The notes below the pieces were generated by a model. That model was not told where the DNA came from and did no database searches. It saw only the letters and a program-made list of their open reading frames with translations. The position numbers and the translations under genes were made by a program. Below, piece after piece: positions 51,513 through 60,859 of a DNA stretch of 64,000 bases. How positions within the stretch are numbered: the first letter of the stretch is position 1; each line of letters opens with the position of its first letter. This stretch comes from Rufibacter roseolus (GTDB lineage: Bacteria > Bacteroidota > Bacteroidia > Cytophagales > Hymenobacteraceae): assembly GCF_017916365.1 (NCBI RefSeq), contig NZ_JAFMSU010000002.1, positions 1,364,001 to 1,428,000 on the forward strand, read 5' to 3'.

Positions 51513-54459
51513 ACTTCACTTGCTTGGCTGATAAGTTGGCGCTTTCCGGCGGACCCAGGTAGCTTGGCTTCAGGCCACCGGCATCAATCACCAGTTTCTG
51601 TAGCACCACACCTGAATCCACCATCCAGAATTTGAGCACGTGCTCGCCGGATTGTTTCAACTGGTGCTTGGAGATGGTCAGGTTGATGTTGTTGGCCACG
51701 TTCCTGTTCCAGTCACGCTCAGACTTATCGGCGTGGATGTTGATGATCTGCGGGGCTTCATCGTCAAAGGAAATGGCGTAACGCAAGCCTTGGGTGTTGT
51801 GGAAGTTGAGGGTGGGCGATACCATCACCTGCACGGTCACCTCCCCGCCTTTTTGCAGGTGTACTTTGTACTGCAGGTGCGGACTGTTTCCGGCTGGGGT
51901 TTGGCTTGGGGCGGTAACCGGCATGGTGGTCACCGCCGAGGCAGTACGGCCCAGGTCCGGGATCAGCTGCCACTGCACACCGTTGCCGTTCACGGCATGG
52001 GTGTAATGTTCTGCGTTTATGGAGATGTAGCCGTTGCTCTCCACAAAGCCTTCTGAGGCGTTGAGGGCGGTCAACGCTGGTTCTACGGTTGCCTGTACCG
52101 TCACAGTTTTACCTTTCGGGCCAGTGATGGTCAGGGAGGCACGTTGCGAACCCGCCGGAACATTGGCCCAGTCTACGCTCACCCACAGACGCTGCTCTTT
52201 GGCTACGGTTCCTTTCTCCTGCGATACTTTCAGCCACGGGGCACTGGATTTGATGGTGTAATCAAAGGGCTGCAGTCCGCGGTTGAAGATCTCCAGGTAA
52301 TGGCCCTGTTTCTGATACGGCGAGAAGGCCGGCAGTACGGGAGCTTCTTTCTCCTGCGGCCACCACGCCTTGGAGCCTTCTACGGTCACGCCCATGTCCG
52401 CGGCGGTGGGTACCGAGAGTTGCTTTACCTCCGGCATCACGTCTTTTTCGGGTTGTTGCCAGTAGGTATAGCTGATGTGCGTCTGCGACATCATGTGGTT
52501 CCACTTCCCGCCTGAAATGTTCTTGTGGTAATACTGCGTAAGCTCGGCATCTTTCTCGAACAGGCGCTTCACTTTGGCTGCGAGGTCATTGGTGGTGTTG
52601 CGGCCCTGCGCGGCATACAGGCGGTTAAGACCGGTAGTCACGTGCAACTCGTTCAGATTCGCGCAGGCTTTGATGGGGAATAAGATCAATTGGTAGTAAG
52701 CATCGCGGTATTCGGCGGGCAGCAGGCCATTGATGCGCTCGGCCTCCTGGGCCAGACGGTTGTAATCGGCTACCACCCTTTCGGCTTCCTGGTAATTGGT
52801 GAGGCTGTAGGTGTCAGGGGCCAATAGCTCGGGTTTGCGGCGGCTGTTGTACTTGGCGTATCTGGAGAGCAGTTGCGCAATGGCCGGGGCATGTTCTGGT
52901 CCAAACTGGCGCTCGGTCCAAAGCCGGGTGTATTCCTCCAGGCGCTCAGCGGGCCATTTTTCCGGGTTCCAGGCATAGTCCAGGAAGAACTCGGTGGGGA
53001 ATTCCATGGGTTTGATGTCGCCCACGTTCACGATCCAGATGCGGTCGGCTTTGTGCTGGTAGGCCAGGTGCATCTGCTCCCAGATCCGGGGAATGGGGTT
53101 CGTGTTGAGCCATTTATAGTTTCTAGGGCCTCCTACGTAGTCAAAGTGGTAGTAGATGCCGTAGCCGCCGGAGTGCTGTTTTTCGCCTGGTTTGGGCAAT
53201 TTGCGGATGTTTCCCCAGTTGTCATCGGCCAACAATAACGTCACGTCATCGGGTACGCGCATGCCTTTGTCATAGTAGTCCTGCACCTCTTTGTACAGCG
53301 CCCACAGCTGAGGCGTTTGGGAGGCGTCTTTGCCGGTCACTTCAGAAATGATTTTCCGCTGATCGGCCACAATTTTTTCCAACAACCCGATGTTGCTTTC
53401 CTCGCTCATGGGCTCGTCGCCGTCGCCGCGCATGCCCACGGTCACGATGTTCTCAAAGCCGTTCATGCGTTTGATGCCGCCGGTCCAGAACTCGCCCAGT
53501 TTCTCGGGGTTGGTGTTGTAGTTCCAGGGACCGCCCCCGTTGCGGCGCCACTCATCGTGGGCGCGGGCGAGCGGCTCGTGGTGCGAGGTGCCCATCACCA
53601 CGCCGTACAAATCAGCGGTTTGCGGGTTGATCTTGTCGTCGTCGCTGAAGGCGCTGCCCCACATGGCAGGCCACAGGTAATTGCCTTTCATGCGCAGAAT
53701 CAGCTCAAACACCTTCTCGTAGAATTTGTGATTGAACCCACCGAACTGCTCTTTCGCCCAGTTGGACAGCGCCGGAGCCTCATCGTTGATGAAGATGCCG
53801 CGGTACTTCACGGCGGGGGTGCCTTTGGTGTGGCGGCCCTCCTGCACGTACAGGTTCTCCTGTTGCTTCACCGGCACATCGGCCCACCAGTACCAGGGTG
53901 TCACGCCAATCTGCTGTGACACGTCGTAGATGCCGTAGATGGTGCCGCGCTTGTCGCTGCCCACAATCACCAGGGCCTCGTCAACGCCTTTCATGGGTTT
54001 CTGCACGGTCTGCACCACAAAGGTTTCCCACTTGCCGGCCAGGTCTTTCACGTCAAGCTTCTTGCTTTTCACCAGCTGGTCAATGAGCGGACTTTTACCC
54101 AGCGTGCCCACCAAAACCATGGTCTTCGACTTCGGAGCTTTTTTGCCAATGGTCAATGCAGGCTCGGCCTTGGTCACGCGCTGCACATCGGCCTGGAGGT
54201 CTTTCAGGGCCCTGATCACCCCCGGAAAATCAGCCTCGCTCACAAAGAAAGGCGCAGGTTTCCCGGCCTGGGCCAGCGGAAAAGCATTGCCCTTCTTCTG
54301 CCCCGAGATATACGAGACATCATCCAGGGCGAAGGCTGCCGGCACAAGGCTAAAGGTGATCAGAAACAGGAACAGCATCCGCAGACCGGTCTTCTTCCTA
54401 ATCCGCGTTTCTGAGGTGTTTTTGGTAAAAGAGAGGTGATTCATGCGGGGATCATTCAT
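51511..54459 (-). CDS. Xylan alpha-1,2-glucuronidase, GH115
   Basis: 982 residues, the length of GH115 enzymes such as those of Bacteroides ovatus. A signal peptide is visible (MLFLFLITFSLVPAAFA). Recognisable GH115 stretches are VKYRGIFINDEAPALSNWA, GNYLWPAMWGSAF, VVMGTSHHEPLARAHDEW, GMRGDGDEPMSEE and LLADDNWGNIRKLP. The C-terminal 300 residues form beta-sandwich domains (EIFNRGLQPFDYTIKSS). It removes (4-O-methyl-)glucuronic acid from internal and terminal xylose of glucuronoxylan, probably in the periplasm. The ATG abuts the UxaC stop codon, so release and catabolism of glucuronate are cotranscribed. A second in-frame ATG five codons in is also possible. Confidence 0.93.
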   Translation of the reverse strand: MNDPRMNHLSFTKNTSETRIRKKTGLRMLFLFLITFSLVPAAFALDDVSYISGQKKGNAFPLAQAGKPAPFFVSEADFPGVIRALKDLQADVQRVTKAEPALTIGKKAPKSKTMVLVGTLGKSPLIDQLVKSKKLDVKDLAGKWETFVVQTVQKPMKGVDEALVIVGSDKRGTIYGIYDVSQQIGVTPWYWWADVPVKQQENLYVQEGRHTKGTPAVKYRGIFINDEAPALSNWAKEQFGGFNHKFYEKVFELILRMKGNYLWPAMWGSAFSDDDKINPQTADLYGVVMGTSHHEPLARAHDEWRRNGGGPWNYNTNPEKLGEFWTGGIKRMNGFENIVTVGMRGDGDEPMSEESNIGLLEKIVADQRKIISEVTGKDASQTPQLWALYKEVQDYYDKGMRVPDDVTLLLADDNWGNIRKLPKPGEKQHSGGYGIYYHFDYVGGPRNYKWLNTNPIPRIWEQMHLAYQHKADRIWIVNVGDIKPMEFPTEFFLDYAWNPEKWPAERLEEYTRLWTERQFGPEHAPAIAQLLSRYAKYNSRRKPELLAPDTYSLTNYQEAERVVADYNRLAQEAERINGLLPAEYRDAYYQLILFPIKACANLNELHVTTGLNRLYAAQGRNTTNDLAAKVKRLFEKDAELTQYYHKNISGGKWNHMMSQTHISYTYWQQPEKDVMPEVKQLSVPTAADMGVTVEGSKAWWPQEKEAPVLPAFSPYQKQGHYLEIFNRGLQPFDYTIKSSAPWLKVSQEKGTVAKEQRLWVSVDWANVPAGSQRASLTITGPKGKTVTVQATVEPALTALNASEGFVESNGYISINAEHYTHAVNGNGVQWQLIPDLGRTASAVTTMPVTAPSQTPAGNSPHLQYKVHLQKGGEVTVQVMVSPTLNFHNTQGLRYAISFDDEAPQIINIHADKSERDWNRNVANNINLTISKHQLKQSGEHVLKFWMVDSGVVLQKLVIDAGGLKPSYLGPPESANLSAKQVK

Positions 54460-55920
54460 TTATGAGGGAAAGTAATTCTTGGCGTTGTAGTAGCAGATGT
54501 CTTGCACCATCTTCCCGATCCAGGGAAGGTCATTGGGCAGCAGGCCGCGCTCCATTTCCTCGCCCAGCAGGTTACACAGTAGTCGTCGGAAATACTCATG
54601 CCGGGAATAGCTCAGGAAACTGCGCGAGTCGGTGAGCATGCCCACGAAACAGCTAAGGAGACCCATGTTGGAGAGCGCATCCAGCTGCTGGGTCATGCCG
54701 TCCAGGTTGTCCAGGAACCACCACGCCGAGCCGAACTGCATCTTTCCTTTAATGCCGCCGCCCTGGAAGTTCCCGATTATGGTGGCGAAGGCCGCGTTAT
54801 CGGCCGGGTTGAGGTTGTAGATGATGGTTTTGGTGAGGCAGTTCTCCTTTTCCAGCTGGTTGAAAAAGGCAGACATGTTCTGGATCTGCCCATAATCCCC
54901 AATGGAGTCATACCCGGTATCGGGACCGTTCACCTGCAGCATGCGGCTGTTGTTGTTCCTGATGGCACCCACGTGGAATTGCTGCACCCAACCTTTGCGG
55001 TAGTACATGCGGCAGAGCTCCAGAAGCAGAAAGGCGGTGAACGCCTCCTGATGCTGCGCCGCCTCCCCGTCTTTCCCCGCCAGCACATCCAGAAAAGCAT
55101 CCTCTAAATAGGCAGTTGACGCCGGAAGGGACGGCAGGCAAACCAGGCCGTGGTCCGAGATGCGGCAGCCGTGCTCATGGAAATACTGCACCCGTTTCTC
55201 CAGCACCTCCAGCAGCGTATCCAGGTTGAAAATCTCCGTGCCCGTGACGTTGGCCAGTAACCGGATGTAGTCTCTGAAGGCATCACCGCCCGAGAGGTTG
55301 AACACCTTGTCTGGCCGGAAAGATGGCAGCACTTTCGTTTTGAAGCCGTTTTCTGCTAATTGCCGGTGAAACGCCAGGTCATCCGTGGGGTCATCGGTGG
55401 TGCCCACCATCTCCACGTTGAAGTGCGTGAGCAGGCCCTGCGGCGTGAACTCCGGCTTCTGGAGCAACGCGTTGCAGTGCGCGTACACCTCGCCCGCGTT
55501 CCGCTCAGAAAGTAGCTCGTTCACCCCGAATGGGTTCTTCAGCTCCATTTGCGTCCAGTGGAAGAGCGGGTTGCGCAGCGTGTAAGGTACGGCCTCGGCC
55601 CATTTCAGGAACTTCTCCTCGTCTGTGGCATCGCCGGTAATATATCTTTCCTCAATGCCCAGGGTGCGCAGGGCCCGCCACTTGTAGTGGTCCCCGGCCA
55701 GCCAGATGCTGGTGAGGTTGGGGTAGTTCTGGTTCAGGGCAATGGCCTCCGGCGAAAGATGGCAATGGTAATCAATGATGGGCAGGCCTTTGGCGTACCC
55801 GTGGTACAATTCCCTGGCCGAGCGGGTCTGCAACAGAAAATCCTCCTGCAGGAAAGGTCCGGCAGAAGGTGAAACATTGCGGGAAGAATCTATAGATGAC
55901 TGGATTGCGCTCTCCTGCAT
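54460..55920 (-). CDS. uxaC: Glucuronate isomerase
   Basis: 486 residues, as expected for UxaC (about 470). An amidohydrolase-type start, LPIIDYHCHLSPEAIALNQNYPNL, has the metal histidines. Also seen are LFHWTQMELKNPFG, VGTTDDPTDDL, RPDKVFNLSG, QFHVGAIRNNN and GSAWWFLDNLDGM, all UxaC features. It turns D-glucuronate into D-fructuronate in the cytoplasm. It is eleven bases after uxuA and directly followed by GH115, so the product of the glucuronidase can be used at once. The N-terminal 22 residues (QSSIDSSRNVSPSAG) look like an extra leader and may not be translated. Confidence 0.95.
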   Translation of the reverse strand: MQESAIQSSIDSSRNVSPSAGPFLQEDFLLQTRSARELYHGYAKGLPIIDYHCHLSPEAIALNQNYPNLTSIWLAGDHYKWRALRTLGIEERYITGDATDEEKFLKWAEAVPYTLRNPLFHWTQMELKNPFGVNELLSERNAGEVYAHCNALLQKPEFTPQGLLTHFNVEMVGTTDDPTDDLAFHRQLAENGFKTKVLPSFRPDKVFNLSGGDAFRDYIRLLANVTGTEIFNLDTLLEVLEKRVQYFHEHGCRISDHGLVCLPSLPASTAYLEDAFLDVLAGKDGEAAQHQEAFTAFLLLELCRMYYRKGWVQQFHVGAIRNNNSRMLQVNGPDTGYDSIGDYGQIQNMSAFFNQLEKENCLTKTIIYNLNPADNAAFATIIGNFQGGGIKGKMQFGSAWWFLDNLDGMTQQLDALSNMGLLSCFVGMLTDSRSFLSYSRHEYFRRLLCNLLGEEMERGLLPNDLPWIGKMVQDICYYNAKNYFPS

Positions 55921-55931
55921 GGTAAGTTAAA

Positions 55932-57104
55932 TTAGGATGCTCCGTAGATGGTTCTCTCAATGCCCATTTCCAGGCCGCGCAGCTCGGCTAACCCGCGCAA
56001 CCGGCCAATGGCCGAGTAACCGGGGTTGGTGACTTTGTGCAGGTCATCCAGCATCTGGTGCCCGTGGTCCGGGCGGAACGGGATAGGCTCCTGCCGGGTG
56101 CGGTTAATGGCTACCAGCTCTTTCATGACGCCGTACATGTCCACGTCTCCGGCCAGGTGGTCAGACTCGTAGAAATTGCCGTCCTGGTCTTTCTTCACGT
56201 TGCGCAGGTGCGCGAAGTACACGCGGCTGCCTACGGATTTCAGAATCTCCACCGGGTTGTTGTGCCTGCCTGCGCCCAGGGAACCCGTGCAGAAACAGAT
56301 GCCGTTGGGCGCCCGGTCTACCCGGTTCAAAATGAACTCCAGGTCCTCTTTGTTCGAGGCGATGCGCGGCAAGCCCAGAATAGGATAAGGCGGATCATCA
56401 GGGTGGATGGTCATTTTGAGGCCGTTTTCCTCACAAACGTCCATAATCGACTCCAGGAAATACGCCAGGTTCTCGCGCAGTCCGGCGTGGCCGATGTTCT
56501 TGTAAATGCCAATGCTCTCGGTGAGGTGCTCCAGCGAGATGTAGCCTTCCATGGGCACGCCCATCCGGATGATCTCGCTCAGTTCCTCCAGTTTTTCTTT
56601 GGAGTAAGTCGCATGTCGGTCCTTGGCTTGCTGCACCACCGCTTCTGAATAGTCCTGCTCAGCTCCTTCGCGTTTTAAGATAAATAGGTCAAAAACGGCT
56701 AGGTCGGCCCAGTCAAAGTAGAGGGCTTTCGCGCCGTTCCAGAGTTCCAGCGCCAGGTTGGTTCTGGTCCAGTCCAGCACGGGCATGAAGTTGTAGCAGA
56801 TGATTTTAAGGCCGGCCGCGGCCAGGTTGCGGAGCGATTGGCGGTAGTTCTCCAGGTACTGCTCATAATCGCCGGTTCTGGTTTTGATGGATTCATGCAC
56901 CGGCACGCTTTCCACCACAGCCCAGGTCAGGCCGCTTTCCTCAATGATGCGCTTGCGTTCCTGGATTTCCTCCAGCGGCCACACCGCGCCGTGTGGCACA
57001 TGGTGTAAGGCACTTACAACGCCGGTGGCGCCGGCTTGTTTCACATCCTGCAGGGTCACGGGGTCATTGGGTCCGTACCATCTCCAGCTTTGTAATAGTG
57101 ACAT
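55932..57104 (-). CDS. uxuA: Mannonate dehydratase
   Basis: 390 residues, full length. Features are SWRWYGPNDPVTLQDVKQAGATGVVSALHHVPHG at the start (given here in parts: WRWYGPNDPV, then ALHHVPHG), then NFMPVLDWTRT, KMTIHPDDPPYPILGLPRI, CFCTGSLGAG and RPDHGHQMLDD near the end. It dehydrates D-mannonate to 2-keto-3-deoxygluconate. The intermediate enzyme, fructuronate reductase (UxuB), is not in the window, so it must be encoded elsewhere or downstream of the other strand's genes. It is cotranscribed with uxaC (11-base gap). Confidence 0.95.
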   Translation of the reverse strand: MSLLQSWRWYGPNDPVTLQDVKQAGATGVVSALHHVPHGAVWPLEEIQERKRIIEESGLTWAVVESVPVHESIKTRTGDYEQYLENYRQSLRNLAAAGLKIICYNFMPVLDWTRTNLALELWNGAKALYFDWADLAVFDLFILKREGAEQDYSEAVVQQAKDRHATYSKEKLEELSEIIRMGVPMEGYISLEHLTESIGIYKNIGHAGLRENLAYFLESIMDVCEENGLKMTIHPDDPPYPILGLPRIASNKEDLEFILNRVDRAPNGICFCTGSLGAGRHNNPVEILKSVGSRVYFAHLRNVKKDQDGNFYESDHLAGDVDMYGVMKELVAINRTRQEPIPFRPDHGHQMLDDLHKVTNPGYSAIGRLRGLAELRGLEMGIERTIYGAS

Positions 57105-57178
57105 AAAATGATTCTTTAAATATGACGTATCCTTACCTGTACCTGGTAAGCCTATGGGGTTTGAGCAATTTCTATTTT

Positions 57179-57215
57179 GCCTGGGTTTTTAGGAAAATAG
57201 CCTTAAAACCCAGGC
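57179..57215 (-). repeat. Inverted repeat and palindrome-family copy after the first GH43 gene
   Basis: GCCTGGGTTTT (57179-57189) pairs perfectly with AAAACCCAGGC (57205-57215) over 15 bases. It begins seven bases past the stop codon at 57222. No T run follows on the minus strand, so it may stabilise the mRNA end or attenuate transcription into uxuA. Confidence 0.6.
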
Positions 57216-57221
57216 ATTCTA

Positions 57222-58970
57222 TTATTTGGCTTTCACTGTAGCCGAGGTTTCGTAGATCGGGTCTTTGCCTTCGTAATGGAACCAATCAAAGGTGGCTTTT
57301 CCGGTGGAAGGTTTCCCCTGGGAGGTGGCGTACATGCCCAGCGTTACGCCCACAAAACCACCAGCCGTACGCGTGCTTAGGAAAGTCGCGTCCACGTTGT
57401 CTTGCAGCAGCTTCCACTCCCCTTCTTTGGTGCCGTAGTAGAAAGCGTACTTACTGCCTTTGAACTCCACTTTCAGGTAGAGCGGCTTTTTCTGGTCATT
57501 TGGGTTCAAAGGAGCCTCGGCCAAAACGGTGGTCTCCGGGGTGCCGGGCTTGGTCGCGTCCTGCGACTTGCGCAGCTGCACTACTTCTTTGCCGTTGGCG
57601 ATGGTTTTGCCCACTGCGTAATAATGCTTCTCACTTTGCAAAGCCACCACGCCGGCGAACTCATTTGAGGAGGAGGGTTTGAACTCCAATTTGATGCTAG
57701 CATTGCCGTGGTTGTGCTGTTGTCTTCTGGCGATGAACGAAGGGTTATCTGCGCCGGAAACCGTCTCCGGTCTCACATCCAGCGTCAAACTCCCGGCAGG
57801 TTTGCTCAGGCTGTACCACTGCGTACCCGGTGCCCTAAGCGTCAACCAATACAAAGGCAGTTTACTCTCCTTGAAATCTTCCCGATAGGTGAAGTTTCCG
57901 TTTACCGGAAGCTTTGGTTTCTTCCCTAAAGGTAATTTTGGCCGTGGGTACGAATACTGCACCTCCTCATGGCCGGGATTGATGATAGGCCAGCCGTCTT
58001 TCCACTCCACGGGGGCCAGGAAGGTTTCGCGGCCTATGTTGTAATGATCCTCCGCATCGTACGGACGGGTAGCCAGGAAAACGGACCACCACTCTCCGTT
58101 CTGCGTCTGCACCAAATCGGCGTGGCCGGTGGCAGAGACAGGGTTTTTCCGGTTGGCCGGTAGGTGGCGCTGCGTCAGGATGGGGTTGTTGGGGTTGGGC
58201 ACATAGTCTCCGTCCACTTTCTTGCTTCTCAGGATCACCTCAGAGTGGTTCACGCTGGTTCCGCCTTCGGCCGCCATCAGGTAATAGTAACCGTCCTTTT
58301 TGTAGATATGCGGTCCTTCAATCCAGACCGGTTTTTTAGAGAAATCCACGCCGCCGTTTACCAGAATGATGGGCGCGCTGGTGGTTTTCAGGTTCTTATA
58401 GTCAAACTCCTGCATTCTTAAGGTGCGGTGGCCATCATATTGCGGCTTGTTGTCCGGCGCATCGCTGTTGTAGATGATGTAGGCTTTGCCGTTATCGTCA
58501 AAAAACAACGAAGGATCAATGCCCTGCACATCTTTGAGCCAAACCGGGTTTGACCAGGGACCTGCCGGGTTGGTAGCCGTTACCACAAAATTCCCGCCTG
58601 TGTCTATCAGGGTGGTGACCATGTAGAAGACGCCATTATGGTAAGAAAGCGTGGGGGCAAAGATGCCTCTGGTGATCCGGTGCTTCGTTAAGTTCAGCTG
58701 CTCGGGCCGGTCCAGGATATTCCCGATCTGGTTCCAGTTCACCAGGTCCTTGCTGTGGAAGATAGGTACCCCAGGGAAATAGGCGAATGTGGAGAGAATA
58801 AGGTAATAGTCTTCCCCTACCCGGCAGATAGCAGGGTCTGGGTAAAAGCCTGCCAGAATGGGGTTGTTAAACTTCTGATTGTCCTGTGCAAAGCTGGTCT
58901 GCTGCAAAAGGCCGAAGCAACAGGTAAGCACTAAGATTGCCTTTTTAAGAAGAAGACTTTTCCTTTTCAT
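57222..58970 (-). CDS. Glycoside hydrolase family 43, beta-xylosidase/arabinofuranosidase
   Basis: 582 residues with signal peptide (AILVLTCCFGLLQQTSFAQ). The five-bladed propeller carries the GH43 triad: Asp in NPILAGFYPDPA (about residue 46), pKa-modulating Asp in IDPSLFFDDNG (about 152), and Glu in WIEGPHIYK (about 219). The C-terminal 200 residues (ITYR-like NFTYREDFKESKLPLYWLTLRAPGT...) form the concanavalin-like domain typical of xylan-active GH43 enzymes. The motif phrasing fits beta-xylosidase best, with arabinofuranosidase as the alternative. Secreted or periplasmic. Thirty-two bases separate it from the second GH43 gene upstream in the operon. Confidence 0.92.
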   Translation of the reverse strand: MKRKSLLLKKAILVLTCCFGLLQQTSFAQDNQKFNNPILAGFYPDPAICRVGEDYYLILSTFAYFPGVPIFHSKDLVNWNQIGNILDRPEQLNLTKHRITRGIFAPTLSYHNGVFYMVTTLIDTGGNFVVTATNPAGPWSNPVWLKDVQGIDPSLFFDDNGKAYIIYNSDAPDNKPQYDGHRTLRMQEFDYKNLKTTSAPIILVNGGVDFSKKPVWIEGPHIYKKDGYYYLMAAEGGTSVNHSEVILRSKKVDGDYVPNPNNPILTQRHLPANRKNPVSATGHADLVQTQNGEWWSVFLATRPYDAEDHYNIGRETFLAPVEWKDGWPIINPGHEEVQYSYPRPKLPLGKKPKLPVNGNFTYREDFKESKLPLYWLTLRAPGTQWYSLSKPAGSLTLDVRPETVSGADNPSFIARRQQHNHGNASIKLEFKPSSSNEFAGVVALQSEKHYYAVGKTIANGKEVVQLRKSQDATKPGTPETTVLAEAPLNPNDQKKPLYLKVEFKGSKYAFYYGTKEGEWKLLQDNVDATFLSTRTAGGFVGVTLGMYATSQGKPSTGKATFDWFHYEGKDPIYETSATVKAK

Positions 58971-59003
58971 GTGTGTTTTTATAGAAATGAGCCAAAAATA
59001 GCC
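58965..59003. repeat. Palindrome-family copy filling the gap between the two GH43 genes
   Basis: TGTGTTTTTATAGAAATGAGCC and following bases match the family pattern; the copy essentially fills the 32-base spacer and so lies inside an operon. Confidence 0.4.
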
Positions 59004-60604
59004 TATTGGTTTTCCTTTGCTGAAGGTACTTTACTCTCTTTACTGATCTGATTGGAGATGTGGAAATAATCAAAATCCACGTAACCGCCTGAGGCTTTAG
59101 TGGCATAGTTGAACAGCCCGAAACGGTATCCCATAAAGTGCGGAATGGTGTAGGCCATTTTCAACTCCTGGCCAAGCTTGGTCCAGGTTTTCCCATTGAG
59201 GCTGTAATAAAAGCTGGCTACGTCGCGGCGGTTGTTGAAATCACATTCTGCTTTCAGGTACACTGTTTTCCCGGTCAGGGGCACCCTGGCCTCCTCCACC
59301 GGACTCCCCGACTGGGCATTCACCATCACGAGATACTTACCGCCTTTCTCAGATTTAACCCCAATCAATCCATACCGCTGCTGCAAAAGGGCCAGACCGG
59401 CGAAATCCCCCTCCTTCATGTTGGTTACGTCCAGGACGGTTGCCCCCGTGCTTTCCGGCCCGATGGTGCGTTGGGTGAGGGTATTACGGGCCAGCAAAAA
59501 GTCATTGCCTACAGCACCGGTGGTCAGCCTGAGGTACCCTTTCCGCTGCGAAACCGACCAAAGCTGGTTGTCTGGGTTGTGGTTCCACTGCCAGACCAGG
59601 GGCAAGGCTGGATCAGTTTTCCCGCGGGTGAATTCATCAGAGGCTACAATCCCGGGGATCAGGCCTTTGCTGGCCGGCAGGTTCAGTTCATCCGGCACTT
59701 TGCCATCTGTTCCTAACACTGGCCAACCGTTTTCCCACTTCACCGGCACCAGATACGGAATCCGGCCTACGGCGCCATAATCCCGGAACAGGTAAGCAAA
59801 CCATTCGCCGGTTGGCGTGTCAATCAGGCCGCCTTGGGCTACGCCTTTGTCCTGCAGCACTACCTTCCCTTCATAAGGTCCGGTAATCTTATCTGCCCGG
59901 TGAACAATTACGGTCCGCATGCCTTCTTTGGGCCAGGCGATGTTGAACAGATAATACTTCCCGTTCACTTTGAAAAGCTGCGATCCTTCAGCCGGGAGCC
60001 CTACATTGGGTCCGGCCGGGGCACTCGCGTTATCAATCAACACCCGGTCCGTTCCTTCCTTCGCACCGGACAGGTCTTCCTTGAGCTCCACCAACCTTAG
60101 TTTCCCGCCGCCATACACCAGATAGATGCGCCCGTCATCATCAAAGAACAAAGAATGGTCATGGTAAGACGGTTTAAAGGAAGACACTTTCCAGGGTCCT
60201 TTCTCCAGGTTTTTGGTCGTGTAGATGTAGGTTTTGCCCGTGGTCTGGGCGAAGGTGGTGACGTAGTAAGTACCGTTATGGAACCGCAGGCTGCTGGCCC
60301 AGGAACCTCTGCCGTAGGTGCTTTTCCCGTTTCTCAGGTTCAGTTCATCCACATTGGCCAGGGTGTCATAGGCGTAATTTACCAGTTGCCAGTTCACAAG
60401 GTCTTCTGACTTCATAATGGGCAAGCCCGGACTCATGTGCATGGTGGTACTGCTCATGTAATAGGTATCCCCTACCCGTATCACCGCAATGTCTGGCACA
60501 TCGGCGTACACAATGGGGTTGGTCGCCTTCTGGCCTTTTGAGGGCAAGGCCATGAAGAGGTAAACCAAGACAAGAGAAACTATCTGCAGGAAGTGACTTT
60601 TCAT
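59003..60604 (-). CDS. Glycoside hydrolase family 43, second member
   Basis: 533 residues with signal peptide (IVSLVLVYLFMALPSKGQ). The propeller shows NPIVYADVPDIAVIRVG with the first catalytic Asp, SYHDHSLFFDDDGRIYLVYG with the second, and LPAEGSQLFKVNG with the Glu. The sequence differs clearly from the downstream GH43, so this is an ancient pair, not a recent duplication. It fits the subgroup that removes arabinose from xylan side chains, as far as I can tell without alignment. The C-terminus is again a concanavalin-like domain (EGDFAGLALLQQRYGLIGVK). Part of the minus-strand xylan operon, 255 bases after susD. Confidence 0.9.
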   Translation of the reverse strand: MKSHFLQIVSLVLVYLFMALPSKGQKATNPIVYADVPDIAVIRVGDTYYMSSTTMHMSPGLPIMKSEDLVNWQLVNYAYDTLANVDELNLRNGKSTYGRGSWASSLRFHNGTYYVTTFAQTTGKTYIYTTKNLEKGPWKVSSFKPSYHDHSLFFDDDGRIYLVYGGGKLRLVELKEDLSGAKEGTDRVLIDNASAPAGPNVGLPAEGSQLFKVNGKYYLFNIAWPKEGMRTVIVHRADKITGPYEGKVVLQDKGVAQGGLIDTPTGEWFAYLFRDYGAVGRIPYLVPVKWENGWPVLGTDGKVPDELNLPASKGLIPGIVASDEFTRGKTDPALPLVWQWNHNPDNQLWSVSQRKGYLRLTTGAVGNDFLLARNTLTQRTIGPESTGATVLDVTNMKEGDFAGLALLQQRYGLIGVKSEKGGKYLVMVNAQSGSPVEEARVPLTGKTVYLKAECDFNNRRDVASFYYSLNGKTWTKLGQELKMAYTIPHFMGYRFGLFNYATKASGGYVDFDYFHISNQISKESKVPSAKENQ

Positions 60605-60747
60605 TTTTAAGATGTTTTCTTAAAAATAGGGTTAAAGGCGAATATTACTTTATCTAAAATCTTCAGGCGAGGGAAGCAGGGTAGCTTCCTCACATTTCCC
60701 CTTTGGGATACCAAATACAGGAAGCTTTAGCGCACAACTTAAGGGAT

Positions 60748-60786
60748 TGTTTTACAGCTTGTTTGAAGAAAAAACTTCCTAAACGT
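60748..60786. repeat. Dispersed intergenic palindrome
   Basis: TTGTTTTACAGCTTGTTTG with AAAAACTTCCTAAACG, just beyond the SusD terminator. A further weak copy may lie at 60605-60640. Confidence 0.45.
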
Positions 60787-60803
60787 GTTTTGAGTAACGC
60801 AAT

Positions 60804-60842
60804 AAAACGATTGGCTGCTCTTACTGGGCAGCCAATCGTTTT
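60804..60842 (-). terminator. Terminator-like hairpin after the SusD gene
   Basis: A perfect 15-bp stem (60804-60818 with 60828-60842), nine-base loop, beginning 18 bases past the SusD stop codon and ending in TTTT on the minus strand. It could make SusC-SusD mRNA more abundant than that of the enzymes. Confidence 0.75.
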
Positions 60843-60859
60843 CAAATGATTTTTCAAGA

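Noticed and set aside
57222..60604. The two GH43 genes as a recent tandem duplication
   Set aside because: Their motif contexts, lengths and C-terminal domains differ clearly; they are distinct subfamily members.
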